From positions 1-11,419 of the forward strand of contig CAMOEU010000013.1 in the NCBI GenBank assembly GCA_946612575.1: a DNA stretch of 11,419 bases, in the 5' to 3' direction. Below the pieces are notes generated by a model. That model was not told the origin of the DNA and ran no database searches. It was given only the letters and a program-made list of their open reading frames with translations. The stretch comes from an uncultured Clostridia bacterium. Lineage in GTDB: Bacteria > Bacillota > Clostridia > Christensenellales > UBA1242. The translations under genes were made by a program, and so were the position numbers. Shown here piece by piece: positions 1 to 6,977 of this stretch (its first letter is position 1; each line of letters opens with the position of its first letter).

Positions 1-1
1 A

Positions 2-1210
2 AATAAAGGCAATTTTGTGCAAGGAAGTGACAGGCAAATAGGAAAAACTGCAATCTTTCTTAAACAGCACGGGATAGATATAGTCACAAAACTAAACAGA
101 AAAAACATTCAAAAAGCAGATGTTGTTGTGTGTTCTTCAGCAATAAAAGATGACAACCCTCAAAAAATCTATGCAAGAAAACTAAACAAGAAAATTGTCA
201 GTCGTGGAGAAATTCTGGGCGATATTTCAAAACAATATCAAAATGTGATTGCAATTGCTGGATCGCACGGAAAAACGACAACAACGGCATTAGTTTATGA
301 AATTTTGAAAACTGCTGGCAAAAATCCAACTCTGCACTTGGGCGGATATAGGATTGAAGATGGATGCAATTTTCACATTGGTGATAAAGAATTTTTTGTC
401 ACAGAAGCTTGTGAATATTGCGACAATTTTTTGTTTTTGTATCCAAATATTTCTGTTGTCACAAACATTGAGAAAGAGCATATGGACTATTTTAAGACCT
501 TTGAAAGACAAATTGAATCTTTCAAGAAATTTGAAAAACAATCACAGTGTGTAATAAATTCGCTGAACGGCTATTCTGCAGAAAACATTTTTCACTCAGA
601 TTTTGGTGGTTTAAACTTTTCTATAATTAAAAATAATGAAAAAATAATGGATGTTTGTATGCAGATTTTTGAAGAAGTAAATGTTTTCAATGTGATTTAT
701 GCATACCAAGTTGCAAAAAAACTCGGAATAGGGGATGATGTGTGCAAAAAAGCATTTGAAAATTTTAAAGGGGTTGAAACGAGATTTCAAAAAGTTTCTT
801 GTCCATATTTTGACAGTGTTTTTTGTGATTATGCTCACCACCCAACTGAAATATCAAAAACAATAGAGACTGCAAACAAAATTTTTAAAGGAAGGCAAAT
901 TGTTTTTATCTTTCAGCCACACACTTTTTCCAGGACAAAAACACTTTTAAGTGAGTTTATAAATTCGCTATCAAAAACAGAAAATTTGATTTTGTTTAAG
1001 ACATATTCAGCAAGAGAAAAACCTTCTGAGGGTGTGAGTGCTTATAAATTGTCAAAGATTTTGAAGGAATGTGGCAAGAAGGTCTCTTATTATGCAAAAA
1101 CTGAATCGTTGTGTAAGAAATTGAAAAGATTAAACAAACAGTGTGTGATAGTTTTTGTTGGTGCTGGTGACTTGCAAATGGAATTAAACAAAAGAGGATT
1201 TATTTCATAA
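2..1210 (+). CDS. murC: UDP-N-acetylmuramate--L-alanine ligase MurC, 5'-truncated by the window edge
   Basis: MurC is the cytoplasmic ATP-dependent ligase that adds the first amino acid, normally L-Ala, to UDP-MurNAc. The reading frame is open to the window edge. The codons before the first possible start (GTG at 17) continue the family's N-terminal nucleotide-binding fold (NKGNFVQGSD), so the true start lies upstream and perhaps 20-25 residues are missing. Counting from the GTG, the P-loop GSHGKTTTT is at residues 82-90, EACEYCDNF at 130-138, VVTNIEKEH at 147-155, DYAHHPTEI at 271-279, FQPHTFSRT at 299-307 and GAGD at 382-385. All are MurC signatures in the correct order. The full protein would be about 420 residues, shorter than the usual 450-460, and the shortening is mainly in the central domain before residue 222. 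The stop is TAA, 10 bases before the next gene. Identity is secure. Confidence 0.95.
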   Translation, partial: NKGNFVQGSDRQIGKTAIFLKQHGIDIVTKLNRKNIQKADVVVCSSAIKDDNPQKIYARKLNKKIVSRGEILGDISKQYQNVIAIAGSHGKTTTTALVYEILKTAGKNPTLHLGGYRIEDGCNFHIGDKEFFVTEACEYCDNFLFLYPNISVVTNIEKEHMDYFKTFERQIESFKKFEKQSQCVINSLNGYSAENIFHSDFGGLNFSIIKNNEKIMDVCMQIFEEVNVFNVIYAYQVAKKLGIGDDVCKKAFENFKGVETRFQKVSCPYFDSVFCDYAHHPTEISKTIETANKIFKGRQIVFIFQPHTFSRTKTLLSEFINSLSKTENLILFKTYSAREKPSEGVSAYKLSKILKECGKKVSYYAKTESLCKKLKRLNKQCVIVFVGAGDLQMELNKRGFIS

Positions 1211-1220
1211 TATATGATAT

Positions 1221-1946
1221 ATGGAATTTATATATAGAGATGTAAAAATTTTTTATAAATTGAAAAACAGAAAAAAGTATGTGACAAACATATATCTTCA
1301 CGGCTGGGGACAAAATTGGGAAAGTTTGTGGTTTTGTGATGAATATTTAAAGAATGAAAACTCTCTTTTTGTTGATTTTCCACCATTTGGAGAAAGTGGC
1401 AAAGACATAAAAGACTGGTCGATATTCACATATGCAAATATGATTGTCCGTCTAATTGAGAAACTTAATCTTGAAAATGTGAATTTGATAGGGCATTCAT
1501 TTGGGGGAAGAGTGTCAATAATTGTGTCTTCAATATTGAAGAATAGGGTAAATAAACTTGTTCTTGTTGACAGTGCGGGGATGAAACCGAGAAGAAATTT
1601 GAAATATCGTTTTGATGTTTTTCGGTATAAACTTAGAAAAAAACTTGGCAAAGATATTTCAAAGTTTGGGAGTGATGACTATAAAAATCTAAATTCGGAT
1701 GCAAAAAAAGTGTTTGTAAACATTGTAAACACAAATCTTGAGTCATTTTTGCCTATGATAAAATGCAGAACAATTATTCTTTTTGGAGGAAAAGATAATG
1801 TCACACCAATCTATATGGCAAAAAAATTAAACAAAGGTATAAAAAATTCCAAACTATGTTTAATAAAGGATGCAGGTCATTTTTGTTTTGTTGACAAAAG
1901 GTTTGAGTTTGTGAATCTTTTGAAAGAGTTTGTTGAGGGGGATTAG
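1221..1946 (+). CDS. alpha/beta-fold hydrolase, substrate unknown
   Basis: This 241-residue protein has the complete alpha/beta-hydrolase catalytic layout. The oxyanion-region motif HGWGQ is at 27-31, the nucleophile elbow GHSFGG at 91-96 (Ser93), an acidic residue in GGKDNVTP at 189-196 (Asp192), and the catalytic His in AGHFCF at 218-223 (His220). Between residues 120 and 180 lies a basic, Lys/Arg-rich cap region. No signal peptide or membrane segment is visible, so it is probably cytoplasmic. ATG 1221 is the only reasonable start: a stop lies just upstream in frame. No Shine-Dalgarno site sits at the right distance, so translation may depend on coupling to murC, which ends 10 bases earlier. 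Its last codons contain the ribosome-binding site of the following MurF-type gene, so the two are tightly linked. The fold is confident. The substrate is not: an esterase, thioesterase or amidase on a cell-wall-related compound is possible, but nothing in the sequence decides it. Confidence 0.85.
   Translation: MEFIYRDVKIFYKLKNRKKYVTNIYLHGWGQNWESLWFCDEYLKNENSLFVDFPPFGESGKDIKDWSIFTYANMIVRLIEKLNLENVNLIGHSFGGRVSIIVSSILKNRVNKLVLVDSAGMKPRRNLKYRFDVFRYKLRKKLGKDISKFGSDDYKNLNSDAKKVFVNIVNTNLESFLPMIKCRTIILFGGKDNVTPIYMAKKLNKGIKNSKLCLIKDAGHFCFVDKRFEFVNLLKEFVEGD
1935..1940 (+). promoter_or_regulatory. ribosome-binding site fixing the murF GTG start
   Basis: The sequence GAGGGG lies inside the last codons of the hydrolase gene, seven bases before GTG 1948. 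This spacing favours GTG 1948 over the upstream in-frame TTG codons at 1930 and 1933, which overlap or sit too close to the site. Confidence 0.7.
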
Positions 1947-1947
1947 G

Positions 1948-3357
1948 GTGTTTTTGTTTTATTCGTTTTGTTTTGCAGCTCTGTTTTTATGTTATGGACT
2001 TATATTTATCAAAATATATCAACTTGAAAATTATAAAATAAAAAACTACATAAAAAATATAATAAAATTCAATTTTTGCTTAGGAAATAAAACAAAATTA
2101 AAATTCACGAAAAGGGCTTGTAGACTAATTTTCAGCAATTTTTTGATTTCGTTTTCAATTTTTATAATTGTTTTTTTTAATTTTAATTATTTTCTACATT
2201 TTTTGATATTTTTTTCGGTATTTCTGCTTACTTATCCATTTTATATGATTTGTGTTTTTTTGATAGTGCAGCCAGTGGAGATTTCGATAAAACAAGTGTA
2301 TATTTCAAAAGCAAAAAAGAAGCTTAAAAAATGCGGTTGCAAAAAAATTGGAATCACAGGAAGTTTTGGTAAAACCACAACAAAAAACATATTATATCAA
2401 ATTTTGAGTGAAGAATTTGATGTTTGTGCAACTCCAAAAAGTTTCAACACTCCAATGGGAGTTTGCAAAACTGTTTTGGAAAATCTGAAGGAAACAGATG
2501 ACTTTTTTATTGTTGAAATGGGGGCAAGACGGAGTGGAGATATTGATTTCTTGTCAAAATTTGTTGGTGTTGACTTTGGAGTGATCACTCCAATTGGTGA
2601 GTGCCACTTGGAGACTTTTGGCAATATTGAAAACATTGAAAACACCAAATATGAACTTTGTGAAAATGTTAACACAGCATTTTTTAACGGCAAAAGTAAG
2701 TCAACAAAAAAACTTTACAAACGATATCAAAGAAAAAAGTATCTTTTGTGCGATAAAAATGGTTTTGCATATGCAAAGAATATTGTTTCAAGTGAAAATG
2801 GCTCAAAGTTTGTCTTGTGCATTGATAAGCATGAACTATCATGCAACACAAAACTTTTGGGAAAAATCAACATCGACAATGTTGTTGTGGCTGCATCTGT
2901 TGCATATATTCTTGGGGAGAGTCTTGTTTGCATCAAAAGTGCAATTGAAAAGATAAAACCCACTCCGCATAGGCTGGAACTAATAAAAGGATATGTTGAT
3001 GTTGTTGATGACAGTTTCAACAGCAATTTTGATGGATTTATGGAAGCTATAAATATTTTGAAACGGTTTAAGGGAAGAAAAATTGTTGTTTCGCCCGGGA
3101 TGGTTGAACTTGGCAAACTTCAGTATCAAAGGAATCTTGAAATTGGTCAAAAAGTTGCTTCCGTTTGCGATTTTTTTGTGATTATGAATGAAACAAACAA
3201 AAAAGCACTCACAGATGGTGCAAAAAATGCTGGGCTTGAAAAGGATAAAATTTTTTATGCAAAAACAAGAGAAGAACAACAAAAAGTGCTTAAAAGCATA
3301 ATTGAAAAGGGGGATGTTATTCTTTTTGAAAATGACTTTCCTGACAATATAAGGTAG
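1948..3357 (+). CDS. murF: MurF-type UDP-MurNAc-tripeptide--D-Ala-D-Ala ligase with an N-terminal membrane domain
   Basis: The protein has 469 residues. Residues 135-469 form a Mur ligase core: P-loop GSFGKTTTK at 138-146, VEMGA at 189-193, TPIGECHLETFGN at 214-226, a Lys in ENTKYEL (K234) matching the carbamylated lysine of Mur ligases, HRLE at 341-344, DDSFNSN at 354-360 and GMVELG at 384-389. The EMGA, DD-(Y/F)-N-(A/S)-N and GxMxELG patterns point to MurF rather than MurC, MurD or MurE. The usual N-terminal MurF domain, which holds the UDP-MurNAc-peptide, is absent. Residues 1-110 instead contain predicted membrane helices at about 1-22, 61-80 and 84-107. A strongly basic loop at 29-59 is expected to be cytoplasmic, giving N-out topology and a cytoplasmic ligase core. 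The gene starts one base after the hydrolase stop, and ddl, whose product supplies D-Ala-D-Ala, follows six bases after its own stop. This supports the MurF assignment. A divergent Mur-like ligase with another acceptor remains possible. Confidence 0.85.
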   Translation: MFLFYSFCFAALFLCYGLIFIKIYQLENYKIKNYIKNIIKFNFCLGNKTKLKFTKRACRLIFSNFLISFSIFIIVFFNFNYFLHFLIFFSVFLLTYPFYMICVFLIVQPVEISIKQVYISKAKKKLKKCGCKKIGITGSFGKTTTKNILYQILSEEFDVCATPKSFNTPMGVCKTVLENLKETDDFFIVEMGARRSGDIDFLSKFVGVDFGVITPIGECHLETFGNIENIENTKYELCENVNTAFFNGKSKSTKKLYKRYQRKKYLLCDKNGFAYAKNIVSSENGSKFVLCIDKHELSCNTKLLGKINIDNVVVAASVAYILGESLVCIKSAIEKIKPTPHRLELIKGYVDVVDDSFNSNFDGFMEAINILKRFKGRKIVVSPGMVELGKLQYQRNLEIGQKVASVCDFFVIMNETNKKALTDGAKNAGLEKDKIFYAKTREEQQKVLKSIIEKGDVILFENDFPDNIR

Positions 3358-3363
3358 GTAAAA

Positions 3364-4479
3364 ATGAAAGAAAAAGTTGTTGTTTTGTTTGGTGGTGAGA
3401 GTGTTGAACACGATATTTCTATAATAACTGCTCTTCAGGTTTTAAGGAATGTTCCACAAAATTATGATGTTTTGCCTGTTTACATCGACAAAAGCGGTGT
3501 TTGGTGGGTGGCAGATAATCTTTGCGATGTGAAAATATATAAAAAATTTGAAAAACTTGCAAAAAACAGAAAAAGAGTGACAATTCTTCTTGGAGAAAAC
3601 ATTCTTTTGGTCCAAAAATCAGGGAAATATAAGTTTTATGCAAAGATTTATTCGGTCTTAAACTGTTGTCATGGCAGAATTGGGGAAGATGGTTGTGTTT
3701 CTGGCATTTTCAAGGCATCAAACACAGCAATTTCGTCTTGTGATGTGGTTTCTTCTGCAGTTTGTATGGATAAAACCGTGATGAAAGACATTTTGAAAGC
3801 AAATGAGATTTTGTCACCAGAATATGTTTATTTTGACATAGACTCATATGAGAAAGTGAGCATTCTTAAACAAATAAGAAAGAAACTTGGATTTCCTGTT
3901 GTTGTTAAGCCAGCAAATCTTGGTAGCAGTATAGGCATTTCTGTTTGCAAAAGTGAAGATGAATTTGAAAATGCTGTCAAACTTGCCTTTGAGTTTGATA
4001 AGAAAATCTTGGTCGAAAAATTTGTGAACAACCTAAGAGAGTTTAATTGTGCATGTGTGCATTTTAGAAACCAAACATTTACATCTTCTGTAAACGAAGT
4101 TTTTTTGGAAGATAAAATTTTCACATTTGATGAAAAATATCTATTAAAAAAGCAAAAAACTGCTCACGGATGCAGATTTTTGACAAAAAAAATTAAGAAA
4201 TTGACAGAAAAAATTTATAATTTGTTTGGGTGTTGCGGTGTCGTGAGAGTTGATTTTTTGTTTGATAGTGTGGAGAAAAAACTCTATATAAACGAAGTAA
4301 ACACAATCCCAGGATCGCTTGCTTTTTACCTTTTTAAAGAGATTTCTTTCAAGGATTTTGTTTCTTGTTTGATTGAACAAAGTAGGACTAATTTTGAAGA
4401 GAATAAGAAGTTTGTCACAAATTTCCCTAGCGATGCACTTAATGTTTTTGAAGCAATTGGAGAGATAAGTAAAAAGTAA
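3364..4479 (+). CDS. ddl: D-alanine--D-alanine ligase
   Basis: Ddl is a cytoplasmic ATP-grasp enzyme that joins two D-alanines to make the dipeptide used by MurF. The 371-residue protein shows the N-terminal motif GGESVEHDIS (10-19), HGRIGEDG (103-110), the ATP-grasp motif KPANLGSSIG (182-191), RVDF (295-298) and the metal- and phosphate-binding NEVNTIPGS (310-318). The length fits the longer Gram-positive Ddl/Van-type subgroup. The start is ATG 3364, with a weak AGG-type site (3351-3358) overlapping the murF stop. The omega-loop region (255-272, FDEKYLLKKQ and on) lacks the Pro-Ala pair that usually follows, so this part is divergent. Specificity for D-Ala over D-lactate or D-Ser cannot be proved from sequence alone, but as the only Ddl in a basic wall cluster, directly after murF, D-Ala-D-Ala is most likely. 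Confidence 0.95.
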   Translation: MKEKVVVLFGGESVEHDISIITALQVLRNVPQNYDVLPVYIDKSGVWWVADNLCDVKIYKKFEKLAKNRKRVTILLGENILLVQKSGKYKFYAKIYSVLNCCHGRIGEDGCVSGIFKASNTAISSCDVVSSAVCMDKTVMKDILKANEILSPEYVYFDIDSYEKVSILKQIRKKLGFPVVVKPANLGSSIGISVCKSEDEFENAVKLAFEFDKKILVEKFVNNLREFNCACVHFRNQTFTSSVNEVFLEDKIFTFDEKYLLKKQKTAHGCRFLTKKIKKLTEKIYNLFGCCGVVRVDFLFDSVEKKLYINEVNTIPGSLAFYLFKEISFKDFVSCLIEQSRTNFEENKKFVTNFPSDALNVFEAIGEISKK

Positions 4480-4510
4480 AAAAAATGTCAAAAAAGCACT
4501 TATTTTGCGA

Positions 4511-4532
4511 TTGAAAGCAAATCTTGTTTCAA
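4511..4532 (+). other. imperfect hairpin in the ddl-murE gap
   Basis: The only untranslated gap of note in the first 9 kb (4480-4563) contains TTGAAA-G-CAA and, after the loop ATC, TTG-TTTCAA. The RNA can form nine base pairs with one bulged G. No T-run follows, so it is not a classical terminator. No convincing -35/-10 pair was found in the gap: TAGAAT at 4539-4544 lacks a correctly spaced -35. It could be an mRNA processing or stability element, or chance in AT-rich DNA. Confidence 0.3.
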
Positions 4533-4550
4533 ACGAATTAGAATAGAGCA

Positions 4551-4557
4551 AAAGGAG
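4551..4557 (+). promoter_or_regulatory. strong ribosome-binding site deciding the murE start
   Basis: AAAGGAG directly abuts an ATG at 4558, which leaves no spacer for that codon. The next in-frame ATG at 4564 lies six bases after the site, an ideal distance, so translation most likely begins there. Confidence 0.75.
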
Positions 4558-4563
4558 ATGAAT

Positions 4564-6015
4564 ATGCTTTTGTCAGAAATTTTGGATGTGAAAAAATTTG
4601 GTGTTTTGGATTGTGAAATCAATTCAATTTCAAAGATTGCAGAAGAAACAAAATGTGGTGATGTGTTTTTCTGTTTGACGGATGACAAAAATCTTGCAGA
4701 GAAAAGATGTGAAATTGCAAAAAAATTGGGGGCGAAACTAGTTTTATCACAATTTGATTTTGATGGTTGTGTTTGCTGTAAGGATATTCGAAAAGAGTTT
4801 GCTCTTGCATGCAAAAAATTTTATCAAAATGCCTGTGATGATCTGAAGATTGTTGGCATAACCGGCACAAATGGCAAGACAACAACTTCTCATGTTGTGT
4901 CACAAATTCTTGAAAGAAACGGGAAGAAGGTTGGCATCATTGGCACAAACGGCATTTTTTATTGTGGTAAAAAATTTGATTATGAGATGACAACTCCTGA
5001 TGCGGACATTTTGCACAAAACTTTTCTTGATATGAAAAACAGTGGAGTTGAATATGTGGTTATGGAAGTTTCTGCACATTCAATTGCACAAAACCGTGTG
5101 GAGGGAATTGATTTTGAAATTGGTGTTTTGACAAACATAACTCAAGATCATTTGGATTATTTTGGAACTTTTGAGAATTATGAAAAAACAAAACTTGATT
5201 TTATCTCAAAAAAGCACATTAAAAAAGCTGTTGTTTGTGTTGATGATCTATGTGCGAGAAAAGCGATTGAAAAAAGCGATGTTCCTGTAATAACTTATGG
5301 CATAGAAAACCCAAGCGATTGCTTTGCACTTGATATTGTTTGTGACATAAACGGCTCTTCTTTTGTGGGAAACATATGTGATGAAGTTGTTGAAATCAAA
5401 ACAAATTTGATAGGGAAATATAATGTCCTAAACAGTCTTGCATCGCTTGCTGTTTGTCAAAGTTTGGGACTCGAAAAAGATATGCTTGCAAGGGGACTTA
5501 ACTTTATAAATCCTGTTGAGGGAAGATTTAATGTCGTAAATTTAAGTGGATGTTATGTTGTTATTGACTATGCACACACTCCTGATGGACTTTTGAATGT
5601 TTTGAAAACCGCAAGAGAACTGACAGACAAGAAAGTTTATGTTATGTTTGGGTGTGGTGGAGACAGAGATAAAGGCAAAAGGCCGATTATGGGTGCAATT
5701 GCTGAGAAGTTTGCAGACTATGTTTGTCTAACTTCTGACAATCCTAGAAATGAAGAGCCAGAAGCTATTGTCAAGGATATAGAAAGGGGAATGAAAAAAC
5801 CACATTTTGTGGAAATTTCAAGAAAACTTGCAACGAACAAGATGCTCAATTTTATGCAAAAAGGAGATATTCTTATCATTGCTGGCAAGGGTGCTGAAAA
5901 ATATCAAGAAATAAACGGAAATAAGTATCCTTACAACGACTTTGATACGGTTTATCAATATTATAAAGACTCACTACCTTTCAAGTCAAAAGGAAGGGAG
6001 TGTTATGACTGTTAG
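4564..6015 (+). CDS. murE: UDP-MurNAc-L-Ala-D-Glu--meso-diaminopimelate ligase MurE
   Basis: MurE adds the third peptide residue to UDP-MurNAc-dipeptide in the cytoplasm. The 483-residue protein (usual length) has the N-terminal MurE domain (1-95), P-loop GTNGKTTTS (101-109), MEVSAHS (167-173), NITQDHLDYF (191-200), a candidate carbamylated Lys at 210, DYAHTPDGL (335-343), FGCGGDRDKGKRP (362-374) and DNPRNEEP (392-399). DNPR is the established signature of meso-DAP-adding enzymes, unlike the lysine-adding type, so the wall is predicted to contain meso-DAP. The C-terminal GKGAEKYQ (441-448) has Ala where many MurE proteins have His. The protein is very cysteine-rich, with 21 Cys. The gene ends with TAG inside mraY, an 11-base overlap that suggests translational coupling. 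Confidence 0.97.
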   Translation: MLLSEILDVKKFGVLDCEINSISKIAEETKCGDVFFCLTDDKNLAEKRCEIAKKLGAKLVLSQFDFDGCVCCKDIRKEFALACKKFYQNACDDLKIVGITGTNGKTTTSHVVSQILERNGKKVGIIGTNGIFYCGKKFDYEMTTPDADILHKTFLDMKNSGVEYVVMEVSAHSIAQNRVEGIDFEIGVLTNITQDHLDYFGTFENYEKTKLDFISKKHIKKAVVCVDDLCARKAIEKSDVPVITYGIENPSDCFALDIVCDINGSSFVGNICDEVVEIKTNLIGKYNVLNSLASLAVCQSLGLEKDMLARGLNFINPVEGRFNVVNLSGCYVVIDYAHTPDGLLNVLKTARELTDKKVYVMFGCGGDRDKGKRPIMGAIAEKFADYVCLTSDNPRNEEPEAIVKDIERGMKKPHFVEISRKLATNKMLNFMQKGDILIIAGKGAEKYQEINGNKYPYNDFDTVYQYYKDSLPFKSKGRECYDC

Positions 6016-6967
6016 ATATATATTATGTGGGCTTTTTTGTCTGTTTTTTGCAGGACTTATCAGCCCATTTGTTTTGATGCTTTGCAAAAAACTTAAGGCT
6101 TCGCAAAGCATTTTGAGTTATGTGGACAAGCATAAAGCAAAAAACGGAACTCCAACTATGGGTGGAATAATTTTCTTTTTAACAATTTTGTTTTGCGGAT
6201 TCTTCTTGACAAAAAACGATATCTTTTTGGGTTGGTTTGTGATTCTGGTTTCACTTTCCTATGGAGTTTTGGGCTTTTTGGATGATTTTATAAAGATCAA
6301 ACTTCATCACAACGAAGGTCTCAAACCATATCAAAAGATAATTGGACAAGTTGGTATTGCAATTGTTGTTTCGCTTTATCTATATTTCACAAACAGGACA
6401 AGCCTGACACTTTTTTCTGTGACTTTTGACATTGGCTTTTGGATTATTCCGCTTTCAATCTTTGTGCTCGTGGCGACAACAAACAGTGTAAACCTAACAG
6501 ATGGTCTTGACGGACTTGCCGGAGGGGTGAGTTTTGTTTATATTTTGTTTTTTGGACTCATTGTTGCAATGTATGCAAATGCAGAATTGCAAAACATAAG
6601 CATTTTATGTTTTGGTCTTTGTGGTGGGTTGTTGGCATTTTTGGCAATAAATGTTTTTCCTGCAAAAATTTTTATGGGTGACACTGGCTCACTTTTTCTT
6701 GGTGGATTTATTGCAGTGACAGCACTCTCAAGTGGACTTGTTTTGCTTTTGCCAATTATGGGGATTATGTTTGTTTTGTCAACAGTATCTGACATCATTC
6801 AAGTTTTGCATTTCAAACGAACAAGAAAAAGAGTGTTTCTTATGGCTCCGCTTCATCATCACTTTGAGCAAAAAGGTGTGAATGAAAATCGAATTGTCGC
6901 AGTATATATAATTGTGACAATAACTGTCTGTCTAAGTGTTTTGCTTGGTGTGGCGATTGTCTTGTAA
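6005..6967 (+). CDS. mraY: phospho-N-acetylmuramoyl-pentapeptide transferase MraY
   Basis: MraY is the multispanning membrane enzyme that moves phospho-MurNAc-pentapeptide from UDP to undecaprenyl phosphate, giving lipid I. The 320-residue protein matches the family length and is hydrophobic throughout, as expected for ten helices. Motifs are GTPTMGG (48-54), FLDDFIK (91-97, with the Asp pair at the active site), NSVNLTDGLDGLA (160-172), FPAKIFMGDTGSL (218-230) and the cytoplasmic histidine loop APLHHHFE (281-288). A longer frame runs upstream to 5942, but ATG 6005 is chosen. AGGAAGGGAG (5991-6000) precedes it, the protein then begins directly at the first helix, and the overlap with murE is only 11 bases. 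Confidence 0.97.
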   Translation: MTVRYILCGLFCLFFAGLISPFVLMLCKKLKASQSILSYVDKHKAKNGTPTMGGIIFFLTILFCGFFLTKNDIFLGWFVILVSLSYGVLGFLDDFIKIKLHHNEGLKPYQKIIGQVGIAIVVSLYLYFTNRTSLTLFSVTFDIGFWIIPLSIFVLVATTNSVNLTDGLDGLAGGVSFVYILFFGLIVAMYANAELQNISILCFGLCGGLLAFLAINVFPAKIFMGDTGSLFLGGFIAVTALSSGLVLLLPIMGIMFVLSTVSDIIQVLHFKRTRKRVFLMAPLHHHFEQKGVNENRIVAVYIIVTITVCLSVLLGVAIVL

Positions 6968-6977
6968 AGGCGGATTG

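Noticed and set aside
1214..1237. Seven-codon open frame (ATG 1214 to TAG) overlapping the hydrolase start, a possible leader peptide.
   Set aside because: It has no ribosome-binding site at a usable distance, and the TATATGATATATG repeat makes a chance ATG likely.
1948..3357. The membrane Mur ligase as CapB/PgsB (polyglutamate synthase) or MurT.
   Set aside because: It lacks the MurT zinc-ribbon cysteines and GatD partner and has no CapC/CapA neighbours. The EMGA, DDSFNSN and GMVELG motifs and the ddl neighbour fit MurF.
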